DNA of 64,000 nucleotides from Aneurinibacillus soli (GTDB lineage: Bacteria; Bacillota; Bacilli; Aneurinibacillales; Aneurinibacillaceae). The translations under genes were made by a program, and so were the position numbers. The notes under the pieces are model-generated. The model ran no database searches, was not told where the DNA came from, and was given only the letters and a program-made list of their open reading frames with translations. Positions 7,944-16,929 of this stretch are shown here, in pieces (within the stretch, counting starts at the first letter, position 1; the number at the start of each line of letters is the position of its first letter). The stretch covers positions 1,257,001 through 1,321,000 of the forward strand of contig NZ_AP017312.1 of assembly GCF_002355375.1 (NCBI RefSeq). The letters run 5' to 3'.

Positions 7944-8326
7944 CTCAAAACAATGAAAGCCCTACCTCTCTTTCATCCTTACGGCTCCAATGACCGTGCC
8001 AGTGTGAATTGCATGGCAAAAATATAAGCCGATACTTAGTATCACCGTTTCCTACAAGATTATACATGGAATGATCAGGAATAAGAAAAAGAAGTGATAA
8101 AAAGGGGGTATAATAGAAGAGAAGGAACTGTAAGACATATAATACCAGCGCACCTATGCGCGAGTTACCTAACTATACGCTCTTTCAGATGAAAAGTCAA
8201 ACCAGCGTAGACATGGTCTGCATGCCACAAGTTTTTCCGCTTATTTTCACAGAAAAAGATTGCTCCTACAGCTATTTTTTCGATATAGTAACATCGTATT
8301 CTTCATGTAGAAAGGACTTCATTTCC
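7944..8326. other. Gene-free stretch before the acyltransferase gene
   Basis: No convincing gene is seen. A TATAAT-like box at about 8109-8114, after GGGGG, could belong to a promoter for the acyltransferase gene, but no good -35 was found. The reading frame of the acyltransferase stays open back to 8156, yet residues encoded there do not resemble the family and no ribosome site precedes that ATG. Confidence 0.4.
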
Positions 8327-9421
8327 ATGCAAAAAAGGCTGCGAGAGTTGGACTGGATGCGATCATTTGCCGCTCTGTCGGTTATTATGATCCATGTCAC
8401 ATCGGGATATGTGATTGCGAATCCAGCTGCTTATGTTCTAAACCAGGCGATGCGCTATGCAGTGCCGCTATTTATTATTTTATCCGGCTTTTTACTGTTT
8501 TATGTGGATCGGAATCGGGATCGATTATCGTGGGCTTCTTTTTATAAGAAGCGTTTCAGTAAAATTTTGGCGCCCTATGTGATTTGGACCGTCATATATA
8601 CGCTGTACACATATCACGATGCAGTGATTGCAGGGCAGTATGGGAAGTGGCTGGCTGTATTGAAGGCAGATCTGATAAGGGGAACGGGATTTGTCCATCT
8701 GTACTTCCTTCTGATTATGGTGCAATTGTATGCGATCTATCCAGTGCTGTGGAAATGGCTGAAAAAGCATACGGCAAGCTTTTTGGCTGTGACATTTGTT
8801 GTGACTGCTTTTTCGCAGACGATGATTTACTTTCACGCGCTGCACATTGTCCATCTGCCTCGGCTGATCGTGCCGTATGTCATTCTTTTCCCACTCTGGC
8901 TGTTTTATTTTGCCGCTGGGATGTATGTGGCAAAACATAATGAGGCGATTACTTCTGCACTGGCCGGACGGACTGTACAGCTTGGTGTGCTGTATGTGGC
9001 TTCGTTTGGGCTGTTGCTGCTGGACAGTCACTACACTCATACGTATGATTCTTCAATTAAGCCGACTGTCATGCTTTATTGTTTTGTTTCATACGCGTTC
9101 TTTTTGAGTATAGCGATGAAGTTGAGGGATGTGCACGGGCGATTGGCCCGGCTGTCTGACTGGTTGGCGATTCAGTCCTTTTTGGTATTCTTGCTGCATC
9201 CGCTTTTACTTGTTTGGATTCAGCGCACGTATCATGAACTGGAATCTTTTTGGAAAACAACACCAGGATTTCTCTTGCTATTTAGCATTGTTACAGTTGT
9301 ATCATGTTTGGTTGTGTATGTGGCGAGCTGGTTTCGCCCTGTTATATGGATCGGCGGCGTTCCGAGATCAAACGCTGAGGCTTCCCCGACCGAACAGAAG
9401 TCAGCTACAAGCGTACACTAG
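8327..9421 (+). CDS. Membrane acyltransferase, acyltransferase_3 family
   Basis: 364 residues with about ten membrane segments. The N-terminus LRELDWMRSFAALSVIMIHVT and the segment RYAVPLFIILSGFLLFY are hallmarks of the acyltransferase 3 (OafA/WecH-like) family, which transfers acetyl or other acyl groups to extracytoplasmic sugars or peptides. The histidine in VIMIHVT is the likely catalytic residue. The start was chosen at the ATG with a GAAAGGA site; the frame is open 57 codons further upstream but without family similarity. It stands alone, with a strong terminator after it. The acceptor (teichoic acid, exopolysaccharide or cell-wall polymer) cannot be told. Confidence 0.85.
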   Translation: MQKRLRELDWMRSFAALSVIMIHVTSGYVIANPAAYVLNQAMRYAVPLFIILSGFLLFYVDRNRDRLSWASFYKKRFSKILAPYVIWTVIYTLYTYHDAVIAGQYGKWLAVLKADLIRGTGFVHLYFLLIMVQLYAIYPVLWKWLKKHTASFLAVTFVVTAFSQTMIYFHALHIVHLPRLIVPYVILFPLWLFYFAAGMYVAKHNEAITSALAGRTVQLGVLYVASFGLLLLDSHYTHTYDSSIKPTVMLYCFVSYAFFLSIAMKLRDVHGRLARLSDWLAIQSFLVFLLHPLLLVWIQRTYHELESFWKTTPGFLLLFSIVTVVSCLVVYVASWFRPVIWIGGVPRSNAEASPTEQKSATSVH

Positions 9422-9436
9422 AATAATGTTCGAGAC

Positions 9437-9480
9437 AAAAGCCAGTACACAGATGTATTTAAATCTGTACTGGCTTTTTT
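9437..9480 (+). terminator. Terminator of the acyltransferase gene
   Basis: AAGCCAGTAC and AGAT pair with ATCTGTACTGGCTT around a short loop, followed by six Ts. Confidence 0.9.
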
Positions 9481-9603
9481 CACAAATTCTTACGTTTAAT
9501 AGGTCTTATTATTCATTTCTTCTTGCTTCTTTCGATAGTAAAATTTACTTATATCGAATATAAACAAAGAAAAAAGTCCCTGATGTGTTTTGGAGGTGCC
9601 CTC

Positions 9604-10191
9604 ATGGAGCAAGTGAAGTTTGAATATAAGGGAAGACTTGAATTTGGGAATATGAGTGTGATTGAAGGTGAATTGCTTAGTTTAGAAGTTACCGATACAG
9701 ATGGATATACAGTGGGCGGTACAATTGTGTTTTTGTACGCAGGAAAGCGTTTTCCTACGAAGATCATTAAAAAAGAAATGCGTACGCTGTATTTATTTGT
9801 CCCCTTATTCGATACTCACTTTCCAAATGATCGGCGCCATATAGCACGTATTCCTGTGCAACTGCCGGCTTATGTGAATGATTATATCAGCGAGCGAGTG
9901 TATGAAATTCCGGCTGATCTACGTGTGCGTGTCATTGACGTAAGCTTGCAGGGATTTGGTTTTGTATCAGGCGAACGATTGCGGGTAAACCATGCATACT
10001 ATGTAGCGTTTGATACAAAAGATCTGGAGATTAAAACAAAGACGATCATTCGTAATGAAACGATGGCGGATGAGGGATATCGATATGGTTGCGAAATTCA
10101 GTCAATCACACGAGAAGATTTTCATGTTTTGCGCCGCTTTATGTTGATTCGACAATTATCCATAGCGATACAGAATCCACTTGGTTCATAA
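9604..10191 (+). CDS. PilZ-domain protein, probable cyclic di-GMP effector
   Basis: 195 residues from an ATG after GGAGGTG. The N-terminal half (about 1-85) resembles the YcgR-like flagellar-brake domain; the C-terminal half carries the PilZ nucleotide-binding signature RxxxR (RHIAR, about residue 83) and DxSxxG (DVSLQG, about 122). Both motifs are complete, so c-di-GMP binding is expected. Such proteins tune motility or surface polysaccharide output. The neighbouring genes do not reveal the partner, although two chemoreceptors lie elsewhere in the window. Confidence 0.8.
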   Translation: MEQVKFEYKGRLEFGNMSVIEGELLSLEVTDTDGYTVGGTIVFLYAGKRFPTKIIKKEMRTLYLFVPLFDTHFPNDRRHIARIPVQLPAYVNDYISERVYEIPADLRVRVIDVSLQGFGFVSGERLRVNHAYYVAFDTKDLEIKTKTIIRNETMADEGYRYGCEIQSITREDFHVLRRFMLIRQLSIAIQNPLGS

Positions 10192-10302
10192 AATTTAGGG
10201 TACATAGACTTGTTTTTTTATATTGTCTATTGAGTTTTAAGTAAATATACCTATAATTGAGTATAAAGTTGGCAAGAAAGAGTATGCTTGGAGGTGGGAG
10301 AA

Positions 10303-10572
10303 ATGGTGTGGGGACCGATTAGTCTTATTGGTTTCTTTTGTACACTTGTCTTTTTAGGTTTTGCGATTCTTTCGCTTTTGCTTATTTTTTCGAAGCGAGG
10401 AACGTTTATGCAGAGTGTAGGTAGTCTCCTTCTTTCTTGTGCATTTTTCGCTGTTTTTGTGTTTGGTGCAGTCAAAGTACAGCAAGATATCGAGAAATCC
10501 TCCCATAAATTAGACGCCCATGCAACTCATGCAACCCAGGTGGCTAAGATGCAGCTGGAAGCGAAAAAATAA
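10303..10572 (+). CDS. Small two-helix membrane protein, unknown
   Basis: 89 residues from an ATG preceded by GAGGTGGG. Two hydrophobic segments (about 4-28 and 37-57) are followed by a polar, His-rich tail (SSHKLDAHATHATQVAK). Not recognised as a named family. An in-frame TTG 15 bases upstream overlaps the ribosome site and is rejected. It is monocistronic, with a terminator immediately downstream. Confidence 0.65.
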   Translation: MVWGPISLIGFFCTLVFLGFAILSLLLIFSKRGTFMQSVGSLLLSCAFFAVFVFGAVKVQQDIEKSSHKLDAHATHATQVAKMQLEAKK

Positions 10573-10574
10573 AC

Positions 10575-10618
10575 CAAAAAACCTGTCTTCTTTTAGATAA
10601 AAGAAAGCAGGTTTTTTT
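10575..10618 (+). terminator. Terminator of the small membrane protein gene
   Basis: AAAAAACCTG and TTCTTTT pair with AAAAGAA and CAGGTTTTTT. Confidence 0.9.
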
Positions 10619-10704
10619 ACTTGTAAATGAACAAACTATGGTAGGATTAGGGGGGTAATGAATTTTGTTATCATGCCATTACATTATAGGAGATGTTACT
10701 GACT

Positions 10705-12132
10705 ATGGAACAAACAAACAATTATCGCGTAGAGAAAGATTTCCTTGGTGAGAAACAAGTACCACTTCATGCTTTCTACGGTGTGCAGACGATGCGTGCG
10801 ATTGAGAACTTCCCTATTACCGGGTACCGCATTCACGAATCTCTTATCGTAGCGATGGCGATTGTGAAGAAGGCAGCCGCATTGGCGAATATGGAAACCG
10901 GCCAGCTGAACCCGCGTATTGGAAAAGCGATTGTCGATGCAGCGGAGGAAATTATCGACGGTAAGCTGCATGATCAGTTTATTGTTGATCCGATTCAAGG
11001 GGGCGCTGGAACGTCCATTAACATGAATACAAATGAAGTAATCGCTAATCGTGGACTTGAATTGCTTGACAAAGAAAAAGGTAACTATTTTGAATTAAGT
11101 CCGAACACACATGTTAATATGGCACAGTCGACAAATGACTCGTTCCCAACAGCGATTCACCTCTCGGTACTGAGCATGCTGGATAAACTACTTGTTACGA
11201 TGCAGGAGATGCACGATACATTTGGTAAAAAAGCAAAAGAGTTCGACCATGTGATCAAAATGGGACGTACGCACTTGCAGGATGCAGTGCCGGTACGCCT
11301 CGGACAGGAATTCGAAGCGTACCGCCGTGTGCTAGAACGTGATATGAAGCGAATCAAGCAGTCGCGCCAGCATATGTATGAAGTAAATATGGGAGCGACC
11401 GCAGTTGGGACCGGTCTGAATGCTGATCCGCGCTATATTGAAAGCGTTGTAAAACATCTGGCTGACATTTCGGGCTTCCCGATTGTAGGGGCGGAGCATC
11501 TGGTTGATGCGACGCAAAATACTGACGCGTATACAGAAGTATCTGCCGCGCTCAAAGTGTGTATGATGAACATGTCCAAAATTGCCAACGATCTGCGCCT
11601 TATGGCATCCGGTCCACGCGTTGGACTTGGTGAGATCACACTGCCGGCACGTCAACCGGGCTCTTCCATCATGCCGGGTAAAGTGAATCCGGTTATGGCC
11701 GAAGTAATCAATCAGATCGCGTTCCAGGTAATCGGTAACGATCATACGATCTGCCTGGCATCTGAAGCAGGCCAGCTGGAACTCAATGTTATGGAGCCTG
11801 TGCTTGTGTTCAATCTGTTGCAGTCGATCAGCATTATGAACAACGGCTTCCGTGTCTTCCGGGAATACTGCCTGGATGGCATCACGGCAAATGAAGAGAA
11901 GATGAAGGAATATGTGGATAAGAGTGTGGGGGTTATTACAGCAGTAAACCCGCACCTTGGTTATGAAACAGCGGCACGCATCGCACGGGAAGCGATTCTG
12001 TCTGGCAAGTCCGTACGGGAGTTGTGCCTGTATTACAACGTGCTGACAGAAGAAGAGCTTGATCTCATTCTTGATCCGTTCGAGATGACGCATCCGGGTA
12101 TTGCGGGTGCATCGCTTCTATTCAAAGATTAA
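10705..12132 (+). CDS. aspA: Aspartate ammonia-lyase
   Basis: 475 residues, matching the usual length of bacterial aspartases. It converts L-aspartate to fumarate and ammonia in the cytoplasm as a homotetramer. The superfamily signature GSSIMPGKVNPV (about residue 320) contains the flexible catalytic loop with its serine; GAGTSINMNTNEV and NDSFPTAIH are other conserved active-site stretches. The ATG at 10705 is spaced 11 bases from AGGAGA; an ATG 12 bases earlier lies too close to it. It is not next to an asparaginase gene, so it is probably transcribed alone. No clear terminator was seen before the SASP gene. Confidence 0.93.
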   Translation: MEQTNNYRVEKDFLGEKQVPLHAFYGVQTMRAIENFPITGYRIHESLIVAMAIVKKAAALANMETGQLNPRIGKAIVDAAEEIIDGKLHDQFIVDPIQGGAGTSINMNTNEVIANRGLELLDKEKGNYFELSPNTHVNMAQSTNDSFPTAIHLSVLSMLDKLLVTMQEMHDTFGKKAKEFDHVIKMGRTHLQDAVPVRLGQEFEAYRRVLERDMKRIKQSRQHMYEVNMGATAVGTGLNADPRYIESVVKHLADISGFPIVGAEHLVDATQNTDAYTEVSAALKVCMMNMSKIANDLRLMASGPRVGLGEITLPARQPGSSIMPGKVNPVMAEVINQIAFQVIGNDHTICLASEAGQLELNVMEPVLVFNLLQSISIMNNGFRVFREYCLDGITANEEKMKEYVDKSVGVITAVNPHLGYETAARIAREAILSGKSVRELCLYYNVLTEEELDLILDPFEMTHPGIAGASLLFKD

Positions 12133-12234
12133 TCCAGTAAGAAGAAAATCCTCCTGCTCTGGAAAGAAGTACGCCTTATAAAACGGTTCTAACGACGGAC
12201 ACTAAAGGTACTTTCCAGACAGGGGGTGAACAAC

Positions 12235-12420
12235 ATGGCAAACAACAATAAACTTCTTGTACCGCAGGCAGCTCAACTGCTTGATCAGTACAAATATGAG
12301 ATCGCATCCGAATTCGGCGTACAGCTTGGCAGTGATACGGTTTCCCGCGCAAACGGTTCAGTTGGCGGCGAAATTACGAAGCGCCTCGTACAGATGGCCC
12401 AGCAACAGTTAAAATCATAA
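12235..12420 (+). CDS. Alpha/beta-type small acid-soluble spore protein
   Basis: 61 residues. The GPR cleavage segment EIASEFGV and the DNA-binding signature [19 protein letters not shown] are both present, typical of alpha/beta SASPs that coat spore DNA and protect it from UV and damage. The start is the ATG seven bases after AGGGGG; a GTG inside that ribosome site is rejected. It should be transcribed in the forespore by sigma-G, though no convincing sigma-G promoter was identified. The protease that degrades such proteins at germination, Gpr, is encoded at 58063. Confidence 0.93.
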   Translation: MANNNKLLVPQAAQLLDQYKYEIASEFGVQLGSDTVSRANGSVGGEITKRLVQMAQQQLKS

Positions 12421-12431
12421 TATATGGATAC

Positions 12432-12466
12432 AAAAGCCCCCTGGCTCTACAACCAGGGGGCTTTTT
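12432..12466. terminator. Bidirectional terminator between SASP gene and hemY
   Basis: AAAAGCCCCCTGG and CCAGGGGGCTTTTT form a perfect stem with A-run and T-run on either side. Confidence 0.92.
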
Positions 12467-12477
12467 ATGGTTTACAT

Positions 12478-13908
12478 CTACAGGGAGGTAGCTTCATAAG
12501 TATGAAGATAATGAAGGATATCAGACACAATAGCTTCTCCCTGGTCAATACAATCGGGAAGCCCTGCTCCATAGTAGGGAGCACCGGCGACAAACATACC
12601 AGGCATCTTCCCATCAAGCTCATGAACAAGCTGATCAACCCGCGCTTTATGCCCGACTACATATTGCGGACGCACCTGTTTCCAACGGGAGATGCGGTAA
12701 AATTCCGGTTCTTGATTGATCTTCATAATTTTATTCAAGTCGTTCATAATCGTTGCAATTAGTTCCTCATCCGGCAGGTGAACCGGAGAATCATCCCACG
12801 GACGGCCAACAAAGCAGCGAAGTAGTGCTTTGCCTGCTGGAGTCGTGTGCGGCCATTTTTTGTGTGTCCATGTACAGGCAGTAATGGTGAACTTTTCATT
12901 GCGCGATACGATGAAGCCTGTACCATTAATGTCCTGCTGAATCGCTTCTAATGGAAAGGCGAGGGCAGCCGTGGCAACGGATGAAGTCGGAATTTCCTCT
13001 AGTAGATGAGAGAAGTCATATTCCGACAGCATGTCCCGCGTTGGACGCAGTGATGAACAGAGAACTACACTGTCTGCGTCCATCTGTGTACCATCTGCCA
13101 GGTGAAGCGTGTAGCCGCTTTCTGCCTGTGCCACTCTAGATACACTCGTTCCGGTGCGAATACAGTTGCGGTCAAGCTGATTCTCAAGTGCTTCTACAAG
13201 TGCTTGCAGGCCGCTTTTGAATGTCATAAAAGCACTTGACGACTTTTTGTCACCGGCTGACTTCGGCTGTTTTGGCGTTGTGGAACGCATGCCAAGAATC
13301 AGACTGCGATGTTTTTGCTCAACCTGATAAAATTGCGGGAATGTAGACATCAGGCTTAAGTCATCAATATCGCCTGAATACACACCGGAGAGCAAAGGCT
13401 CAATCAAATTCTCCACCACTTCATTGCCAAGGCGACGACGGAAGAACTTGCCGAGTGACTGATCTGCTCCATTTGACTGGGCGCGTGGTAAGAACAGGTC
13501 ACAGGCTGCTCTCATTTTTCCGGAAAGAGAAAAGAGAGGGGTTGTGACAAATGGTGCCACCTTTGTCGGAATGCCCATGATGGAACCGCCTGGCATCGGA
13601 TGAAGTTGGCCATTTGTCAGAATAAACGCCTGTCCGGTATGATTGCGCACGAGATCATCTTTGAGCCCGACTTCTTCTGCAAGACGAATCATACTTGTCT
13701 TGCGGGCCAGAAACGAATCGGGTCCGAGTTCAATCACAAAGTCGTTCGTGTAATCCGTTATGATCGTGCCGCCCAGACGGTCTTCTGCTTCAATCAGTAC
13801 ATAGCGGATGGGCAAATTTTGTTCCCGAACGGTTTTTTGCAAATAGTAAGCAGTTGTTAGGCCAGTGATGCCACCGCCGATGATCGCAACTGTATGCATC
13901 CGATTCAT
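12478..13908 (-). CDS. hemY: Coproporphyrinogen/protoporphyrinogen oxidase HemY
   Basis: 476 residues. The N-terminus has the FAD-binding fingerprint VAIIGGGITGLTTAYYL, and GTIITDY and the C-terminal GAPYYGAGLPDCIDQGE match HemY-type oxidases. In Firmicutes this oxygen-dependent enzyme (also called CgoX) oxidises coproporphyrinogen III to coproporphyrin III. Its ATG overlaps the TAA of hemH (TAATG), so translation is probably coupled. It is the last gene of the minus-strand hemE-hemH-hemY operon. Confidence 0.95.
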   Translation of the reverse strand: MNRMHTVAIIGGGITGLTTAYYLQKTVREQNLPIRYVLIEAEDRLGGTIITDYTNDFVIELGPDSFLARKTSMIRLAEEVGLKDDLVRNHTGQAFILTNGQLHPMPGGSIMGIPTKVAPFVTTPLFSLSGKMRAACDLFLPRAQSNGADQSLGKFFRRRLGNEVVENLIEPLLSGVYSGDIDDLSLMSTFPQFYQVEQKHRSLILGMRSTTPKQPKSAGDKKSSSAFMTFKSGLQALVEALENQLDRNCIRTGTSVSRVAQAESGYTLHLADGTQMDADSVVLCSSLRPTRDMLSEYDFSHLLEEIPTSSVATAALAFPLEAIQQDINGTGFIVSRNEKFTITACTWTHKKWPHTTPAGKALLRCFVGRPWDDSPVHLPDEELIATIMNDLNKIMKINQEPEFYRISRWKQVRPQYVVGHKARVDQLVHELDGKMPGMFVAGAPYYGAGLPDCIDQGEAIVSDILHYLHTYEATSL

Positions 13909-14852
13909 TATTCATCACGTTCTTTCTTTGCAATCTGATCCAACACAGCATTTGCGAGTCCCTCGATGAATGTATCATGTGTGTTTGGCATAGGCGGACG
14001 AAGATAGCGGATGTTAAGTTCATCGGCTATCTGTTTACATTCAATGTCGTTATCATACAGTACTTCCAGATGGTCAGATACGAATCCAACCGGACAGAAT
14101 ACCATTGTTGTATAGCCTTCTGCATGTAGCTCACGCATCCGATCCTGCACATCTGGCCCAAGCCACGGTTCCGGTGTTCGGCCTGCACTCTGCCAGGCGG
14201 TTGTATAATGTCGAACATCCGCCTTCTCCGCAATCATGCGAGCGGTATGTGCGATCTGCTCGGGATACGGGTCATTCATCTGCTTGATTCGTTCTGGCAA
14301 GCTATGCGCTGTGAATAGCACAATCGTCCGGTCCTGGTCTGCTTCCGAAATCTGAGAAAATGTCTCACGCAGACGGTCTGCCCAGTAGCGGATGAAGGCA
14401 GGCTGATCATACCAGCTGTCAATCGAATGGATGCGTATATTTCCGAGTGCAGCCGCCTTCGCATGCGCCCGGTCATTATACGACTGAGCGCTGAACGTGG
14501 AATAGTGCGGAGCTAGAACGATGCTAACAGCGTCGCTTATTTCCGCCTCTCGCATGTTTTTAACGCCGTCTTCAATGAACGGCGTAATATGCTTCAGTCC
14601 AAGAAAGGCTGTGAACGTAATCGTATCTTGCATCTCGTTTAGCTTCGCAGCAAGTGCATGCGCCTGTTCATCTGTAATACGGGCGAGAGGGGAGAGCCCC
14701 CCGATGCGTTCATACCGCTCGATAAGCTCACTAAGAAGCTCCGGGGTAGGTTTTCGTCCACGCCGAATATGTGTATAGTAAGATTCCACTTCATCGGGAC
14801 TGTGCGGCGTCCCATATGCCATCACGAGAAGTCCCATTCGCTGTTTCGTCAT
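13908..14852 (-). CDS. hemH: Ferrochelatase HemH (coproporphyrin type)
   Basis: 314 residues. LLVMAYGTPHSPDEVESYYTHI at the N-terminus and VLFTAHSLPERI (with the metal-binding histidine) are typical; the acidic stretch with the conserved glutamate is in CPVGFVSDHLEVLYD. In Gram-positive bacteria it inserts iron into coproporphyrin III. The ATG was chosen at 14852 because GGGAGGA lies eight bases ahead; the frame is open ten codons further but unsupported. It lies 33 bases after hemE and overlaps hemY by one base. Confidence 0.95.
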   Translation of the reverse strand: MTKQRMGLLVMAYGTPHSPDEVESYYTHIRRGRKPTPELLSELIERYERIGGLSPLARITDEQAHALAAKLNEMQDTITFTAFLGLKHITPFIEDGVKNMREAEISDAVSIVLAPHYSTFSAQSYNDRAHAKAAALGNIRIHSIDSWYDQPAFIRYWADRLRETFSQISEADQDRTIVLFTAHSLPERIKQMNDPYPEQIAHTARMIAEKADVRHYTTAWQSAGRTPEPWLGPDVQDRMRELHAEGYTTMVFCPVGFVSDHLEVLYDNDIECKQIADELNIRYLRPPMPNTHDTFIEGLANAVLDQIAKKERDE

Positions 14853-14885
14853 GTTCTTAATCCTCCCGCTACTTGCTTTCATCTG

Positions 14886-15923
14886 CTACTTTCTGGCGGA
14901 GTATTCGTGAATGAATGCTGTCAGACGCTGTAGGGTTTCGACCTGCACTTGCGGATATACTCCATGACCGAGGTTGAAAATAAAATTCGGATTTTCCATA
15001 CCTTGATCAAGAATTTCTTTTGTTTTTTGTTCAATCTGTGCCCAGTCAGCAAGAAGGAGTCCTGGGTCAAGATTACCCTGAACGGTACAGGTTACGCCTT
15101 GCTTGCGTGCAGACTGGATACTTGTACGCCAGTCGAGTCCGATGACATCAAGCGGCAAGCGATTCCATTCCGTAAGCAGATGGCCTGCTCCGACACCAAA
15201 CATAATTTTTGGAGCGTTTTCGTCTTTGAGAGCAGCAAAAATCTTATTCATAACCGGAGCCACGAACGTTTGATAGTCTTGTGCATTAAGCGCCCCTACC
15301 CAGGAGTCGAATACCTGAATAGCCTGGGCACCTGCTTTGATTTGTGCTTTCAAATATGTAATCGTCATCTCACCGAGCTTGTCCATCAACAGATGCCATG
15401 CTTCCGGCTGAGAGTGCATGAAAGCTTTCGTTTTGTAATAGTTACGTGATGGACCGCCTTCAAGTAAATAGCTGGCAAGGGTGAAAGGTGCACCCGCAAA
15501 GCCAATGAGTGGAACATGAAGTTGTTCACGTAACAGTTTAATCGTATCGAGAATATACGGAACGTCTGTGTCTGGATCAAGCGTACCGAGCTTTTCTACA
15601 TCGGCTTTGGATGTGATCGGATTGGCAATGACGGGTCCGATGCTTGATTTAATTTCTACATCAATTCCAAGTGCTGGCATTGGCGTCATGATGTCTGCAA
15701 ACAGAATGGCCGCATCCACATCAAGTTGCTGGATCGGAAGCATGGTAACTTCCGCGCAGACTTCCGGACGGTGTGTAATCTCAAACAGCGAATATTTTTC
15801 GCGGATTTTGCGGTACTCAGGCTGATAACGCCCCGCTTGACGCATATACCATACTGGTACGTGGTTGTGCTCCTCGCCCCGGCAAGCTTTCAAAAAATTA
15901 TCATTAAATGGCTTTGCGCTCAT
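14886..15923 (-). CDS. hemE: Uroporphyrinogen decarboxylase
   Basis: 345 residues, normal for the family. It removes four carboxyl groups from uroporphyrinogen III to give coproporphyrinogen III. The signature [17 protein letters not shown] is near the N-terminus, and [14 protein letters not shown] near the C-terminus. First gene of the hemEHY operon, with a sigma-A-like promoter and a 14-bp palindrome just upstream. The terminal heme step (HemQ/ChdC) is not in this window. Confidence 0.96.
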   Translation of the reverse strand: MSAKPFNDNFLKACRGEEHNHVPVWYMRQAGRYQPEYRKIREKYSLFEITHRPEVCAEVTMLPIQQLDVDAAILFADIMTPMPALGIDVEIKSSIGPVIANPITSKADVEKLGTLDPDTDVPYILDTIKLLREQLHVPLIGFAGAPFTLASYLLEGGPSRNYYKTKAFMHSQPEAWHLLMDKLGEMTITYLKAQIKAGAQAIQVFDSWVGALNAQDYQTFVAPVMNKIFAALKDENAPKIMFGVGAGHLLTEWNRLPLDVIGLDWRTSIQSARKQGVTCTVQGNLDPGLLLADWAQIEQKTKEILDQGMENPNFIFNLGHGVYPQVQVETLQRLTAFIHEYSARK

Positions 15924-15945
15924 TGTTCCACACCTTTCTTTTCCA

Positions 15946-15959
15946 TAAACACGTGTTTA
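15946..15959. promoter_or_regulatory. 14-bp palindrome in the hemE leader
   Basis: TAAACACGTGTTTA is a perfect palindrome located a few bases downstream of the predicted hemE transcription start and about 23 bases before the ATG. It could be a repressor site. No regulator is assigned. Confidence 0.45.
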
Positions 15960-15969
15960 ATTATTTCTT

Positions 15970-15998
15970 ATTGTACGATAGCATAAATGTTCGGGCAA
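15970..15998 (-). promoter_or_regulatory. Sigma-A-like promoter of hemEHY
   Basis: On the minus strand TTGCCC (15993-15998) and TACAAT (15970-15975) are separated by 17 bases. Confidence 0.6.
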
Positions 15999-16008
15999 AG
16001 TTAAGTAA

Positions 16009-16812
16009 TTATTGTGACAGGTACTCTTCAAGAGTCAGACCTTTCTTTGTAATTTCTTGGGCGACTGTCTTGCCTACATAGCGAATATGCCATGGTTCAT
16101 ACGCGTAGCCTGTAACGGATTCTTTGCCTTTCGGATAGCGGATGATAAAGCCGTATTTTGGTGCATTAGCCGCAAGCCACTTTCCTTCCGGTGTATCGCC
16201 AAACGTTTGCTCAAGTGTATTGCCCATGCGTTTACTTGTGACGTCAATTGCAAGGCCAGTCTGGTGTTCGCTCTGACCTGGATAGGCACTGACGGCATTC
16301 GCTTTCTCCTCAGTGCCGTATTTTTTGATCAGGCGGGTAAAAACTGCTTTTTGCATCGAATACGGACGGTACGCTGATTGGCCGAGTAGATCTATGTTCT
16401 CAGCTTTTGCCTGGGAGAATAGTTCTTCAAGTGCTTTCGCTGCTTCTTTGCGCATCATTTTTCGCGGGCTTTTTTCTGCGAATGAGAAAGGGATGTTTGG
16501 TTGTACAAGATCGGACGGCTCAAAAGCAGACTGAATAGTTCGCTTCTTGTTCACCACAACAAGTACATCATTCATATTTGTCACTTCCTGAACACCGCTA
16601 CCGGTTTTTATAACCGTAGTGGCGAGTGCTGCTTTTACTTTTTGCTCTGCAAGCGGATCAGGCTGTGATTGGTTATTTTTGTTGCTGTCCTTTTGGTTTG
16701 TTGGCTGTGTGGTTGCCTGATCCGGTGATTTTGATCCTGTCTCAGTTGCACAGCCGGCTGTAAAAGATGCGGCTGCTAACAGAAGTGCCAGCATCGTTGT
16801 TCGTTTGTTCAC
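16009..16812 (-). CDS. VanY-like D-alanyl-D-alanine carboxypeptidase lipoprotein
   Basis: 267 residues from a GTG preceded by GAGAGGGA. A lipoprotein signal ends in FTAGC, then comes a Thr/Gln/Asn/Ser-rich linker (about 22-55). The C-terminal half is an M15B peptidase: SAYRPYSMQ, SEHQTGLAIDV (zinc-binding His and Asp) and EPWHIRYVG (catalytic Glu and zinc His). It trims the terminal D-Ala of peptidoglycan stem peptides outside the membrane. No VanR/S/H/A/X genes are nearby, so a housekeeping or sporulation/germination wall role is more likely than vancomycin resistance. Confidence 0.88.
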   Translation of the reverse strand: MNKRTTMLALLLAAASFTAGCATETGSKSPDQATTQPTNQKDSNKNNQSQPDPLAEQKVKAALATTVIKTGSGVQEVTNMNDVLVVVNKKRTIQSAFEPSDLVQPNIPFSFAEKSPRKMMRKEAAKALEELFSQAKAENIDLLGQSAYRPYSMQKAVFTRLIKKYGTEEKANAVSAYPGQSEHQTGLAIDVTSKRMGNTLEQTFGDTPEGKWLAANAPKYGFIIRYPKGKESVTGYAYEPWHIRYVGKTVAQEITKKGLTLEEYLSQ

Positions 16813-16840
16813 AGTATATCCCTCTCTTTTTGGAAAACAC

Positions 16841-16885
16841 AAAAATCGAGCATACACGCTTAGGGGTGAATGCTCGGTTTTTTCG
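16841..16885. terminator. Terminator between comB and the VanY-like gene
   Basis: CGAGCAT (16847-16853) pairs with ATGCTCG (16870-16876); T-rich runs flank it on both strands. On the minus strand it ends the comB transcript. Confidence 0.75.
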
Positions 16886-16929
16886 TTTTTTAGCTTCTCT
16901 AGTATTCTAGCATACTATCGATTTAGCAT

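Noticed and set aside
11332-12093. 253-codon minus-strand frame opposite aspA
   Set aside because: It lies fully antisense to aspartase, whose motifs are intact, and is His/Arg/Cys-rich without family features; a codon-bias shadow.
12159-12218. CTGGAAAG/CTTTCCAG inverted repeat just before the SASP ribosome site
   Set aside because: Only 8 bp with a 44-base loop; too weak to claim as a regulatory hairpin.
16009-16812. Vancomycin-resistance (VanY) annotation
   Set aside because: The enzyme family is right, but no van cluster genes are adjacent; a general D,D-carboxypeptidase is the safer call.
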